Below are positions 18,619 to 25,969 of a stretch of 64,000 bases of DNA, piece by piece (positions within the stretch are counted from its first letter, which is position 1; each line of letters begins with the position of its first letter). Below the pieces are notes generated by a model. It saw only the letters and a program-made list of their open reading frames with translations, searched no databases and was not told the DNA's origin. Origin of the DNA: Bacteroidaceae bacterium (GTDB lineage Bacteria; Bacteroidota; Bacteroidia; Bacteroidales; Bacteroidaceae); NCBI GenBank assembly GCA_017642425.1, contig JAGCPB010000078.1, positions 16,841-80,840 on the forward strand. Direction: 5' to 3'. Both the position numbers and the translations under genes were made by a program.

Positions 18619-20184
18619 TTAGTTGTTGGGTGTCTCATTGTTCTTTTCAATCTCATAACTCTTCTCCTCAGTGGATGACCACTCGGCAACATCGGCTGTA
18701 AATTCAATCTTGGTAGGATTGATTATGATGTTAAGAGTGTTCTGCCATCCCTCAAAGAATCCGAATACTGTAGGATCTGAATCTTCCAGGTTTACAAGTC
18801 CGGTAGCGCTTGGCTTCTGGCTGTTGTTGTTGTAGTTCAGGAAAGCTGCTGCAAGGTTGTAATTTGCAGTAAACTCTTCACCGTCTATAGAATAGGTGAT
18901 TGTGAAATACGGCTTGGTGGGTGCTGTGTAAGCAGCGATGTTTATAGCCGGGATATCGGTTGCATCAGCAACACGGCTGTTGAATTCATCTTCATCAATG
19001 GTCTCACCGGCAACCTGGACATAAGCTGACCAAGCAACGAAGCTTCCATTATCGAACAGGGCGTTGAACTGAGCCTCAGTAAGTCTGGTTGCATCGTTGT
19101 CTCTTGCTTCCTCATATGCTGCATAAGATGCGAAAGGAACTGCGACAGAGTTGATAGCATCGTGAGCGGCACCATCAAGAGCAACTCTTTCATAATCTAT
19201 ATTCTGGGGCATAACGAGTGATTCAACTATGTACAGCTTGTCGCCTGTTGTCAATGGAACATCCTCTGTTGCACTGCTTGTAATGCCGGTCAAGATCTCA
19301 GTGGTGGTAGAGCCACTCCTGGTCCAGCGGATTTGCTTATTGCTGGATGCAAAATTGGCGGATGATTCATCAAAGGTACCTGCATTAGGCATAAGGTGCA
19401 GCTGGAAACCAAGCAGCTTGACATCATAGGTGTGGTTTGCATTATCTACATCTTGAACAGTTCCAAGAGATGTGCTTACCCTGATGTTGAGCTTGCTCAG
19501 GATATGTATGAAGTTAAGGTTTACAGCATCAGGTATAGGCTTATTATAATAGGTCTGTGCTACCTGGGTAGGAGCTGCTATCAACAGGTCAATATCTGTA
19601 GCATCATTAGTGCTTGAAACCTCAACGTTCTTGAATACATTGTCCAAAGTGGCATCTGCACCTCCATTGTCAACGTGCTTAAGGTTTACGCCATTCAGTG
19701 AGAATGCGTTTTCAATCTTGAAATAGCCTGCATTTATTGTTGTGGCAGCGTCAATGCCTTCATCTTTAAATGTCCATTTCCAGTCAGCAGATGCGGCAGA
19801 GTTGCGGGCAGGGGCAGCTGCATAGAAATGATATTCAGATGCGTTCTTATCCCAGAAACGGGCGGGATCATAACGATAGGTGTAGGTGTAATTACCTGCT
19901 GTACCTTCTCTTGTTACGGTTACCTTGGTACCGTCAAAAATCTCCTTTGTGGGCTGGTTAGCCTTGCGTGCCCAAACCTGGAAACTTTCCTGGTGCTCAT
20001 AGAATGTCCAGGTGTAGAGTGCCTCTGAATTCTCAGCCTTAGTAATTTTCTCAGTGTAAGAGGTGAAGCCTATAACTCCACCGTTCTCACCGGAGTTGTC
20101 AATGATGTCCTTTTTGAAGGTGTCATTTTCTGCGCAACCAACAAATACCAATGTAGCTGCAGCGATCAATAAATACTTTTTCAT
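18619..20184 (-). CDS. Fimbrillin family lipoprotein, long form
   Basis: A 521-residue protein with lipobox VFVGC (Cys17). The processing-type site has Lys instead of Arg (EKITKAEN, Lys49). The fimbrillin signature is YRYDPARFWDKNASEYHFYAA. An LNFIHILSKLNIRV strand and IVESLVMPQN follow. Unlike its neighbours it has about 75 extra residues, rich in Ala, Asp and Glu (around 365-440), between the VMPQN segment and the YFTITYSIDGEEF strand. It ends IEFTADVAEWSST plus an Asn-rich tail of about 15 residues. Extra length in one loop fits a variable surface-exposed insertion. Confidence 0.86.
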   Translation of the reverse strand: MKKYLLIAAATLVFVGCAENDTFKKDIIDNSGENGGVIGFTSYTEKITKAENSEALYTWTFYEHQESFQVWARKANQPTKEIFDGTKVTVTREGTAGNYTYTYRYDPARFWDKNASEYHFYAAAPARNSAASADWKWTFKDEGIDAATTINAGYFKIENAFSLNGVNLKHVDNGGADATLDNVFKNVEVSSTNDATDIDLLIAAPTQVAQTYYNKPIPDAVNLNFIHILSKLNIRVSTSLGTVQDVDNANHTYDVKLLGFQLHLMPNAGTFDESSANFASSNKQIRWTRSGSTTTEILTGITSSATEDVPLTTGDKLYIVESLVMPQNIDYERVALDGAAHDAINSVAVPFASYAAYEEARDNDATRLTEAQFNALFDNGSFVAWSAYVQVAGETIDEDEFNSRVADATDIPAINIAAYTAPTKPYFTITYSIDGEEFTANYNLAAAFLNYNNNSQKPSATGLVNLEDSDPTVFGFFEGWQNTLNIIINPTKIEFTADVAEWSSTEEKSYEIEKNNETPNN

Positions 20185-20208
20185 ATTGCCTTTTGTTTTT
20201 TATTGTTT

Positions 20209-21375
20209 TCAAATAGTTGTATTGTAAGATTCATTAGTCCAATCAGCTACATCAGCATCAAACATGATGATGGTGGGGGTGATCGTAAAGTTAAGGGTGT
20301 AGTTGTAACGGTCAAAGAAGAGACCGAATGCATCCTGAAGATCAAATTCAAATGTATAGTCCTCTGTGTGTGCGGAAACTCCTGAACCTGAAACAATTCT
20401 GTAGTCAAGCGTCAGTGTTACAGCGTCATCTGCAACAGTCTGCGGCATAACCAGTGATTCGATGAAATAGTTGGGGACTGTCTTGTTGTCGGTCACATTA
20501 TATTCATCAAGAGCCTTGCCCTGGGCAGATGCTTCAGTGTCATAAGAATAGTTATATGACAGCTTGTATGCTGCATCATCAACAGCAGGTGTCCAACCAC
20601 TTATCTGAGTGGTAATAGTATTGTTGGCGTCCTTTTCTAATTTGTAGCTGGATTCTGCATAGGTGCCTTTATCTTTCAGACCGGTAATTGTAAGGTTGCG
20701 GATATAAACGGCATATCCGTTAAGTATCTCTGCCTTTGCTATAGTAACGTTGAGCTTTGACAGAATGTGCTTGAAGGTAAGGTCTACCTCACTGTTCGCA
20801 CCGGCTACTCTGGGTACTAATCCAGAGGTCATTATGTCAACATCGTTGTTGGGAGCCTCTACAAATCCCTTGAATATCTCTGCCTGTGTGGAGTTCTTCT
20901 GAAGATTCTGGCCCTTGAGAACGTAGGGGCTGACGGTTACAAAATCATCGTTACCTACTTCTGTAAGAGATGTGGCGGTTGCATCCCAAGTGTACTTAAC
21001 AATATTGGGGTTCGGTGAAACTGCAATGAAGTTGTATGAAGCCTGCTTATCCCAGAAACGGTAGGGTGAGTATGTCCACTCGTTGGGTGATGTAGCTCCA
21101 TCATCATAAGTGCAAAGCGATGTGGCTTTTCCGTCAAATACTTCGCTGATCTTGCCGTCAACTACGGATTTCTTGCTGGCGTACACTGTGAAAGTGTTCT
21201 GATAGAACTCCAGGCTGTTGCGGTCAGTTACGCTACGCGTGGATTTCTCAGAGAAGGTGCTGAAACCGATCGCGGTTTGCTCTTTGCTGCTCTGAACGTG
21301 GTTCAGAACTTTTTCATTTGCGCAGGATGCCAGAATTGTGGCAGCTGCTGCGATGATCCAATAACTTTTTCTCAT
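20209..21375 (-). CDS. Fimbrillin family lipoprotein, first of the array
   Basis: A 388-residue protein from ATG 21373-21375. An in-frame ATG 39 bases upstream overlaps the end of the 66-residue gene and would add a Lys-rich extension before the signal peptide, so the shorter start is preferred. Lipobox TILASC (Cys18), processing-type site EKSTRSV (Arg47). The body has WTYSPYRFWDKQASYNFIAV, a LTFKHILSKLNVTI strand, FIESLVMPQT and the terminal strand IMFDADVADWTNESYNTTI. Its position directly after the small membrane peptide and DUF5119 gene could make it the major subunit (inference). Confidence 0.86.
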   Translation of the reverse strand: MRKSYWIIAAAATILASCANEKVLNHVQSSKEQTAIGFSTFSEKSTRSVTDRNSLEFYQNTFTVYASKKSVVDGKISEVFDGKATSLCTYDDGATSPNEWTYSPYRFWDKQASYNFIAVSPNPNIVKYTWDATATSLTEVGNDDFVTVSPYVLKGQNLQKNSTQAEIFKGFVEAPNNDVDIMTSGLVPRVAGANSEVDLTFKHILSKLNVTIAKAEILNGYAVYIRNLTITGLKDKGTYAESSYKLEKDANNTITTQISGWTPAVDDAAYKLSYNYSYDTEASAQGKALDEYNVTDNKTVPNYFIESLVMPQTVADDAVTLTLDYRIVSGSGVSAHTEDYTFEFDLQDAFGLFFDRYNYTLNFTITPTIIMFDADVADWTNESYNTTI

Positions 21376-21410
21376 AAGTCTTTTGTTTTTTATTGTTTGT
21401 ACTTTTTTTC

Positions 21411-21611
21411 TCAATTAATGAAGCGCACTGTTGAATGACTATGGCGTGAGTAATCTCCGTTGATTACTTGCTCGTTCTCGTGATTGGCTCTGCCCTCGGT
21501 GGTAGTGGAGGATTTGGTAGTAAACAGAGCCATAAGCGCAGCGAGGGCGAGCGATGCAATCGCAGCCATGCTCAAATAGCCTAGTTCGCTTCTCTTTAAT
21601 CTCGTAAACAT
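21411..21611 (-). CDS. Small single-span membrane protein in the fimbrial operon
   Basis: A 66-residue ORF between the DUF5119 gene and the first fimbrillin. The N-terminus is basic (FTRLKRSELGY). One hydrophobic segment covers residues 14-31 (LSMAAIASLALAALMALF). A polar tail of about 35 residues follows, rich in Ser, Thr, Asn and His. There is no lipobox Cys. The layout fits a type II membrane peptide or an uncleaved signal-anchor. It fills most of the gap between two operon genes in the same direction, and AAATAGGT precedes the ATG. I do not recognise a family. It may assist fimbrial assembly, but that is only inferred from position. Confidence 0.6.
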   Translation of the reverse strand: MFTRLKRSELGYLSMAAIASLALAALMALFTTKSSTTTEGRANHENEQVINGDYSRHSHSTVRFIN

Positions 21612-21677
21612 ACCTATTTTATTTTTTTTCTTTTTTTATTTTCCGTTAGTTTTTGTTTGAAAATCGTCCAATATTCA

Positions 21678-22910
21678 TCAAATCCTCACATCTGTGTTTA
21701 TTTCATTGGACCAATCCTCTACGTGCGCGTTAAATCCACCGCCGGAAGTCTGCTGCTTCTGATCCAGAAGATCCTGAGGAACATCATTACCGTCAATGTA
21801 TATGGTTATGACGCCACCGGCCGGCTTCTCATGCATCTGGTCGGTGATGTCACGTGTTACTGTCCAGGTATAACCGTTGCGCAGGGTTATGCCCAAACCT
21901 ATAAAGTTCTGGTCTAAGTCAAGTGCTCTTGTGCGAGCCTTGGTGTTAGCCAGAGGATCTATTCCGGGAAGACCCCAGGTGAGTACGCGGCAAGCCATGA
22001 TATCTGCGCTGTCGGCTACTGCACCGTCGGCCAGACGTACATTCTCATGGCGCTGCATTGGCTTTACACTTGCTGAGGTTACTGAAATTGTGTTCTCAAA
22101 AGTCTTGCGGGTAAACATCTCAACTCCCTGTGCCAGACCTGTCACGGTGAGACCCTGGGCGCCAACGATGCGGTTGCCCTTTTCATCGGCATTGTTGAGA
22201 ACGATTATCTGATACAGGTAGATGAAAGAATAGGGGCGGAGGGCGGCGTCAACCTTGTAGATGTAGGTGATGTTGCCTTCCTCATCATACTCCTTCTCAT
22301 ATGCTGAGGGGTCCTCATTGATGTGGAGGTCTGTGATAAGTGTTCCAAACAGCTCATCGGGCTGATTGTAATCAACATATTTCTTGTCACCTGGCATCTC
22401 GCTGTCCTGGCTTTCTGCGCGGGTGTGTGCCCATGAGGTCTGGCTGCTGACGCGTGTTGATGCGGTGTAGCTCTCGTAGTCATCACTCTGGTAGAATGTT
22501 GTGTACTCAGTACCAAAGTTGTAGAACATCATGTCATAGGTGGAACCTGCTGTAAGTGAAACGCGGCCGCCGGTAGAGTTGAATATCTTTACGAATGCGC
22601 TGAAACGCTTGCCAGTATTGAAATCTACGTTATATATAGTACCCTTTACGAGTTCGGGCTTGGTGTAACCTATATAACCGAAATCTGATGAGCTCTCATT
22701 CCAGCTGTACTGCCATTCTGTTTCCCAGTCAATACCCCAGAGAAGATCCAGACGGATATCATATATCTCAATCTTTATCTCAGTGCGGTCAACACGCAGG
22801 TACAGGTCCTTGCGCTCGCATGAGGTCATGCCAAACAGAAGAACACTTGCAAGACCCAGAATAATCTGTATCTTTGCAATTGCTTTGTTTGTTTTTGTTC
22901 TGTTTGACAT
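21678..22910 (-). CDS. DUF5119-type lipoprotein, first gene of the fimbrial operon
   Basis: A 410-residue protein from ATG 22908-22910; upstream in-frame codons overlap the -7 box and are rejected. Lipobox FGMTSC (Cys31), followed by ERKDLYLRV and a strand-rich region with an aromatic EWQYSWNES segment. The pattern C-E-(H/R)-K-D-L-(C/Y) after the lipid anchor is what I associate with DUF5119 proteins, which commonly precede Mfa-like fimbrillins in Bacteroidales. It contains an internal HTRAES, and its end (FNAHVEDWSNE) resembles the terminal strand of the fimbrillins downstream. This suggests it is itself a distant fimbrial subunit (inference). It is the promoter-proximal gene of the minus-strand operon. 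Confidence 0.75.
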   Translation of the reverse strand: MSNRTKTNKAIAKIQIILGLASVLLFGMTSCERKDLYLRVDRTEIKIEIYDIRLDLLWGIDWETEWQYSWNESSSDFGYIGYTKPELVKGTIYNVDFNTGKRFSAFVKIFNSTGGRVSLTAGSTYDMMFYNFGTEYTTFYQSDDYESYTASTRVSSQTSWAHTRAESQDSEMPGDKKYVDYNQPDELFGTLITDLHINEDPSAYEKEYDEEGNITYIYKVDAALRPYSFIYLYQIIVLNNADEKGNRIVGAQGLTVTGLAQGVEMFTRKTFENTISVTSASVKPMQRHENVRLADGAVADSADIMACRVLTWGLPGIDPLANTKARTRALDLDQNFIGLGITLRNGYTWTVTRDITDQMHEKPAGGVITIYIDGNDVPQDLLDQKQQTSGGGFNAHVEDWSNEINTDVRI

Positions 22911-22940
22911 TTGAATTTGTTCTTTTTTTTGTTTCCGTTG

Positions 22941-22975
22941 CAAAGATACGCGTTATATAGGTGGTGATTTTCCAA
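22941..22975 (-). promoter_or_regulatory. Promoter of the fimbrial operon
   Basis: On the minus strand the -7 box TATCTTTG lies at 22941-22948 with TTGG at 22972-22975 upstream, a spacing of 23 bases. The -7 box is a perfect TAnnTTTG match; the -33 element is a little far. It lies 31 bases before the DUF5119 start codon and back to back with the promoter of the regulator at 23186. Confidence 0.65.
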
Positions 22976-23126
22976 CATCGTAAAAAGTGCGTCCAAAAAT
23001 CACAAAACGAAAATCAAACAGTAGTTAAAATATCAACAACCTATGTGCGAAATGTGAATTTATAGATGAAACAACAATTGTTGATTTAACAAAAGTATTT
23101 ATTTCAACAAAAAATGATGATTATTA

Positions 23127-23158
23127 TTGCTTCTGAGCGGGATTAAGCCGTATCTTTG
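23127..23158 (+). promoter_or_regulatory. Promoter of the membrane AraC regulator
   Basis: TTG at 23127-23129, 21 bases, then TATCTTTG at 23151-23158: a good Bacteroidetes -33/-7 pair. It overlaps the beginning of the longest open frame, showing that the TTG codon there is not the start. The space between it and the divergent fimbrial promoter (about 22976-23126) is very AT-rich and has room for operators. Confidence 0.7.
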
Positions 23159-23185
23159 CATCGTAACAGATTAAAAGGACTCTAT

Positions 23186-24397
23186 ATGCTGAGTATTTTC
23201 ATTGTCCAATTACCATTCTCCGTATGTGCGGTGTGGTGTCTATTTACTCTTTTAAAAGGTAATAAAACCTATTCAGACCGTCTTCTGGCGGTACTTATGG
23301 CTCTTCTTGCCATAGGTTTCCTGTGCGGTTCAAACCACATGTCACCTTATCCTAATTATAAAAGGCTGGTGATTATAGATATCATAATGCAGTTTACAAC
23401 AATTTCTGTCTTTCCGTTCATATATTATTATATAAGGTCTCTTTTTGACGAGGAAAAGATAGGTTTCACTGCATATCTACTACTTCTGCCTTCTATATTG
23501 CTTACCACTGCTGCTGTGGTAGTTACAGTTCTCCTGGGGATAGATCATTCGTCAAAACTCATCCAGTTGATCTATGGCGGTGCCATTTCACTTAATCTTC
23601 TTGATGTTACTGAAAGGGCTTATGTGATTCTCACCTATAAGGGATACCATTTTGTGTTTTTTGTATCTTTAGTAATATCCATTGTGTACGTTTTCTCACG
23701 TCTATTTGTAGGTAGGTTTAAATTTGCACATATCCCTGCTTTTTTGAGAGGTCAAAAAACATCATTTGTTGCGAATGTGGTTTGTTTGTTTTTCATCATC
23801 TTCATGGTGCTTTGGGGAATATGCATAATTTTCAATACCGTGTTTATGAATTCTCTCTCAATCTGGTCGTCAATTTGGGCTGTTTTTACATCGTTACTGC
23901 TGTTCCTTATAGGCTATGTAGGAGCTGTTCCATCGCTTCCGGGCGGATATATAGATATTGACAGGCTGCGTCATCCTTTCAATGCCATGCGTCAGTCTCG
24001 TCAGGAGTATCTGCAAGGTATTAATTCCGGTCCTGTGGCTGATGTTCCATTATCGGGCTATGACAAGATCATGGATTCTTTCAAAAAGGTTATGGTTACT
24101 GATCAGGGATTCCTGGAGCCTAATATGTCTATTGATGAGATATCACAGAGACTTAATACTAATCGCACGTACGTGTCTAAATTGGTAAATATATATTATG
24201 GTATGCCGTTCCGCGACTACCTTAACAAGCTGCGTCTTGATTACTCAAAGGAGCTTATGGCAGCTGAGCCTGATGCGGTGATTGATTATATTGCCGCCAA
24301 GAGCGGATTCCAGAGCTCCACCCAGTTTATCCGCAAGTTCCGCGAGACTGAGGGAATCACCCCCACAGCGTGGAAAACGCTCCAGCGCCACAAATAA
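23186..24397 (+). CDS. Seven-TM membrane protein with C-terminal AraC-type DNA-binding domain
   Basis: A 403-residue protein. ATG 23186 is chosen because an upstream TTG lies inside the -7 promoter box. Seven hydrophobic segments fall roughly at 1-23, 30-50, 60-85, 95-120, 150-175, 185-215 and 220-250, followed by a cytoplasmic C-terminal AraC-type double helix-turn-helix (about 300-403; SIDEISQRLNTNRTYVSKL and DYIAAKSGFQSSTQFIRKF). The layout predicts a membrane-bound one-component regulator that binds DNA without a kinase. It is transcribed away from the fimbrial operon across about 275 bases, so that operon is the natural target (inference). The ligand is unknown. A strong terminator follows. 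Confidence 0.85.
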   Translation: MLSIFIVQLPFSVCAVWCLFTLLKGNKTYSDRLLAVLMALLAIGFLCGSNHMSPYPNYKRLVIIDIIMQFTTISVFPFIYYYIRSLFDEEKIGFTAYLLLLPSILLTTAAVVVTVLLGIDHSSKLIQLIYGGAISLNLLDVTERAYVILTYKGYHFVFFVSLVISIVYVFSRLFVGRFKFAHIPAFLRGQKTSFVANVVCLFFIIFMVLWGICIIFNTVFMNSLSIWSSIWAVFTSLLLFLIGYVGAVPSLPGGYIDIDRLRHPFNAMRQSRQEYLQGINSGPVADVPLSGYDKIMDSFKKVMVTDQGFLEPNMSIDEISQRLNTNRTYVSKLVNIYYGMPFRDYLNKLRLDYSKELMAAEPDAVIDYIAAKSGFQSSTQFIRKFRETEGITPTAWKTLQRHK

Positions 24398-24425
24398 TTT
24401 TCAAATATTGAAATCTCAGGCAGGT

Positions 24426-24465
24426 CCCAATAAAACTATTTAGGTGTTTATTGGGGCTTTTTTTA
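24426..24465 (+). terminator. Intrinsic terminator after the AraC regulator
   Basis: CCCAATAAA at 24426-24434 pairs with TTTATTGGG at 24447-24455 around a 12-base loop and is followed by CTTTTTTTATA. This separates the regulator from the V-ATPase operon. Confidence 0.85.
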
Positions 24466-24497
24466 TAACAATGTGTAAGTGGTTTTGGGGAATTGAT

Positions 24498-24505
24498 TAT
24501 ATTTG
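24498..24505 (+). promoter_or_regulatory. Probable -7 box of the V-ATPase operon
   Basis: TATATTTG fits TAnnTTTG and lies 55 bases before the first ATG of the operon, just after the preceding terminator. No clear TTG at the expected -33 position. Confidence 0.5.
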
Positions 24506-24560
24506 CGAATCTATACGGTTTAAACGTATGGCATGAAACTTGAATTATCAATTATAACCT

Positions 24561-25151
24561 ATGAATACCAAAATCCAGGAACTTACCGACATTATTTATA
24601 ATGAAGGTGTTGCTAAAGGTCAGGCTCAGGCTGACCAGATTCTGGCTCAGGCCAATGAACAAGCCCAAAAGATTGTAGCTGATGCCCGTAAGGAGGCCGA
24701 TGCGTTGCTGGCTGCCGCCCGTAAGGAGAGTGCTGACAATGCTGAGAACGTGCAGAAAGAGCTTAAGCTGTACGCTGCGCAGGCTGTTGAGGCTCTTAAG
24801 AGCCAGATTGCCACTGTCGTGACTGATAAGATTGTGGCTGATTCAGTTAAGGGCTTTGCGTCTGATCAGAAGGTGTTTAACGAGTTCATACTCAAGATCG
24901 CCCAGGAGTGGGGTAAAAACCAGCAGATTGAGATCAAGACTGCCGATGCTGAGGCTCTTACCAAGTATTTCACTGCCAATGCCAAGGCTCTGCTTGACAA
25001 GGGCGTAAAGATTACTCAGGTGAACGGTCAGGCTACAGAGTTCTCTATCCAGCCTGCTGACGGCTCATATAAGGTGAACTTTGGCACCGAGGAGTTTGAG
25101 AACTGGTTCAAGTCAATACTGCGCCCGCAGCTGGTTGAGACCCTGTTCTGA
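24561..25151 (+). CDS. atpE: V-type ATP synthase subunit E
   Basis: A 196-residue protein forming part of the peripheral stalk that links the catalytic head to membrane subunit I. Residues about 10-90 are an Ala/Gln/Lys/Glu-rich helix (AQADQILAQANEQAQKIVAD) typical of the E-subunit coiled coil. A mixed alpha/beta C-terminal half ends FENWFKSILRPQLVETLF. Length matches the family (about 190-200). It is the first gene of a seven-gene plus-strand operon and lies 11 bases before the DUF2764 gene. No partner G/H stalk gene is recognisable nearby. Confidence 0.9.
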   Translation: MNTKIQELTDIIYNEGVAKGQAQADQILAQANEQAQKIVADARKEADALLAAARKESADNAENVQKELKLYAAQAVEALKSQIATVVTDKIVADSVKGFASDQKVFNEFILKIAQEWGKNQQIEIKTADAEALTKYFTANAKALLDKGVKITQVNGQATEFSIQPADGSYKVNFGTEEFENWFKSILRPQLVETLF

Positions 25152-25162
25152 TTGGTTCCGCA

Positions 25163-25960
25163 ATGGGCAATTACTATTACATAATATCCGGACTGCCTGA
25201 CATCAGCTTTGATGACAGCAAGGCTGCGTACACTGTGGAGCAGTTCCGCACGGAGGTTTATGACGCTTTGAGCGGTGCTGACCGCAAGGTTATGGATCTG
25301 CTCCGGCTTGAAGATACCTGCAGGATTCTTATCGGCTCTGAACGTATGGATGAGCTGATTGCCGATGTAAAGGCTCAGGAGCCATGCCCGCAGGGTGTAC
25401 CTGAGTTTATGTACGCGTTTGTGCAGGAGTGGGTGGATGAGAGCTGGCGTGAGAAGGCTGCATTTGCCGAGGACCGCCTGTGGAGTCTCTTCTATGAGTA
25501 TGCGATGCAATCCGGAAATGAGTTTGTACGCAAATGGTATGAGTTCAATCTGAATATCAACAATATTTTATCGGCCATTACAGCCAGGAAATACGGGCTT
25601 GACATTCAGAAGGTTATTGTGGGGCGGAATGAGACCGCGCAGGCGTTGCGTACCAGCGGTGCGCGCGATTGGGGGCTGAGTCAGGAGCTGGACTACTTTG
25701 ATGATGTGGTGCGGTTGCTTGATGAGCCTGATCTGGCGCAGCGTGAGCGTAGGGCTGATATGTTGCGTTGGCGTTGGCTTGATGAGAACACATTCTTCAA
25801 CTATTTTACCGTTGAGGCGCTGTTCTCTTACATGGTGCGCCTGGGTATCGTGGAACGCTGGACAAGCCTTGACCGCGAGGAGGGCCAGAAGCTGTTCCGC
25901 AAGATGATAGGAACTTTGAAAGACCAGACTGAAGTTCCTGCTGAGTTTAGAATAAATTAA
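25163..25960 (+). CDS. DUF2764 family protein, V-ATPase-associated (probable C-like subunit)
   Basis: A 265-residue protein starting MGNYYYIISGLPDISFDD, the hallmark beginning of DUF2764 proteins found between the E and A genes in Bacteroidetes V-ATPase operons. It is mainly alpha-helical with many Trp, Arg and Asp residues and no signal peptide or membrane segment. A canonical C subunit (NtpC type) is missing from the operon, while this all-helical protein takes its place. It may be the diverged central-stalk C/d-type subunit that docks the rotor to the K ring. That is inference from position and fold type. It ends 9 bases before the A-subunit start. Confidence 0.8.
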   Translation: MGNYYYIISGLPDISFDDSKAAYTVEQFRTEVYDALSGADRKVMDLLRLEDTCRILIGSERMDELIADVKAQEPCPQGVPEFMYAFVQEWVDESWREKAAFAEDRLWSLFYEYAMQSGNEFVRKWYEFNLNINNILSAITARKYGLDIQKVIVGRNETAQALRTSGARDWGLSQELDYFDDVVRLLDEPDLAQRERRADMLRWRWLDENTFFNYFTVEALFSYMVRLGIVERWTSLDREEGQKLFRKMIGTLKDQTEVPAEFRIN

Positions 25961-25969
25961 TTGATATAT

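Noticed and set aside
23156-23185. Upstream TTG start for the AraC regulator
   Set aside because: The codon lies inside the TATCTTTG promoter box, upstream of the expected transcription start.
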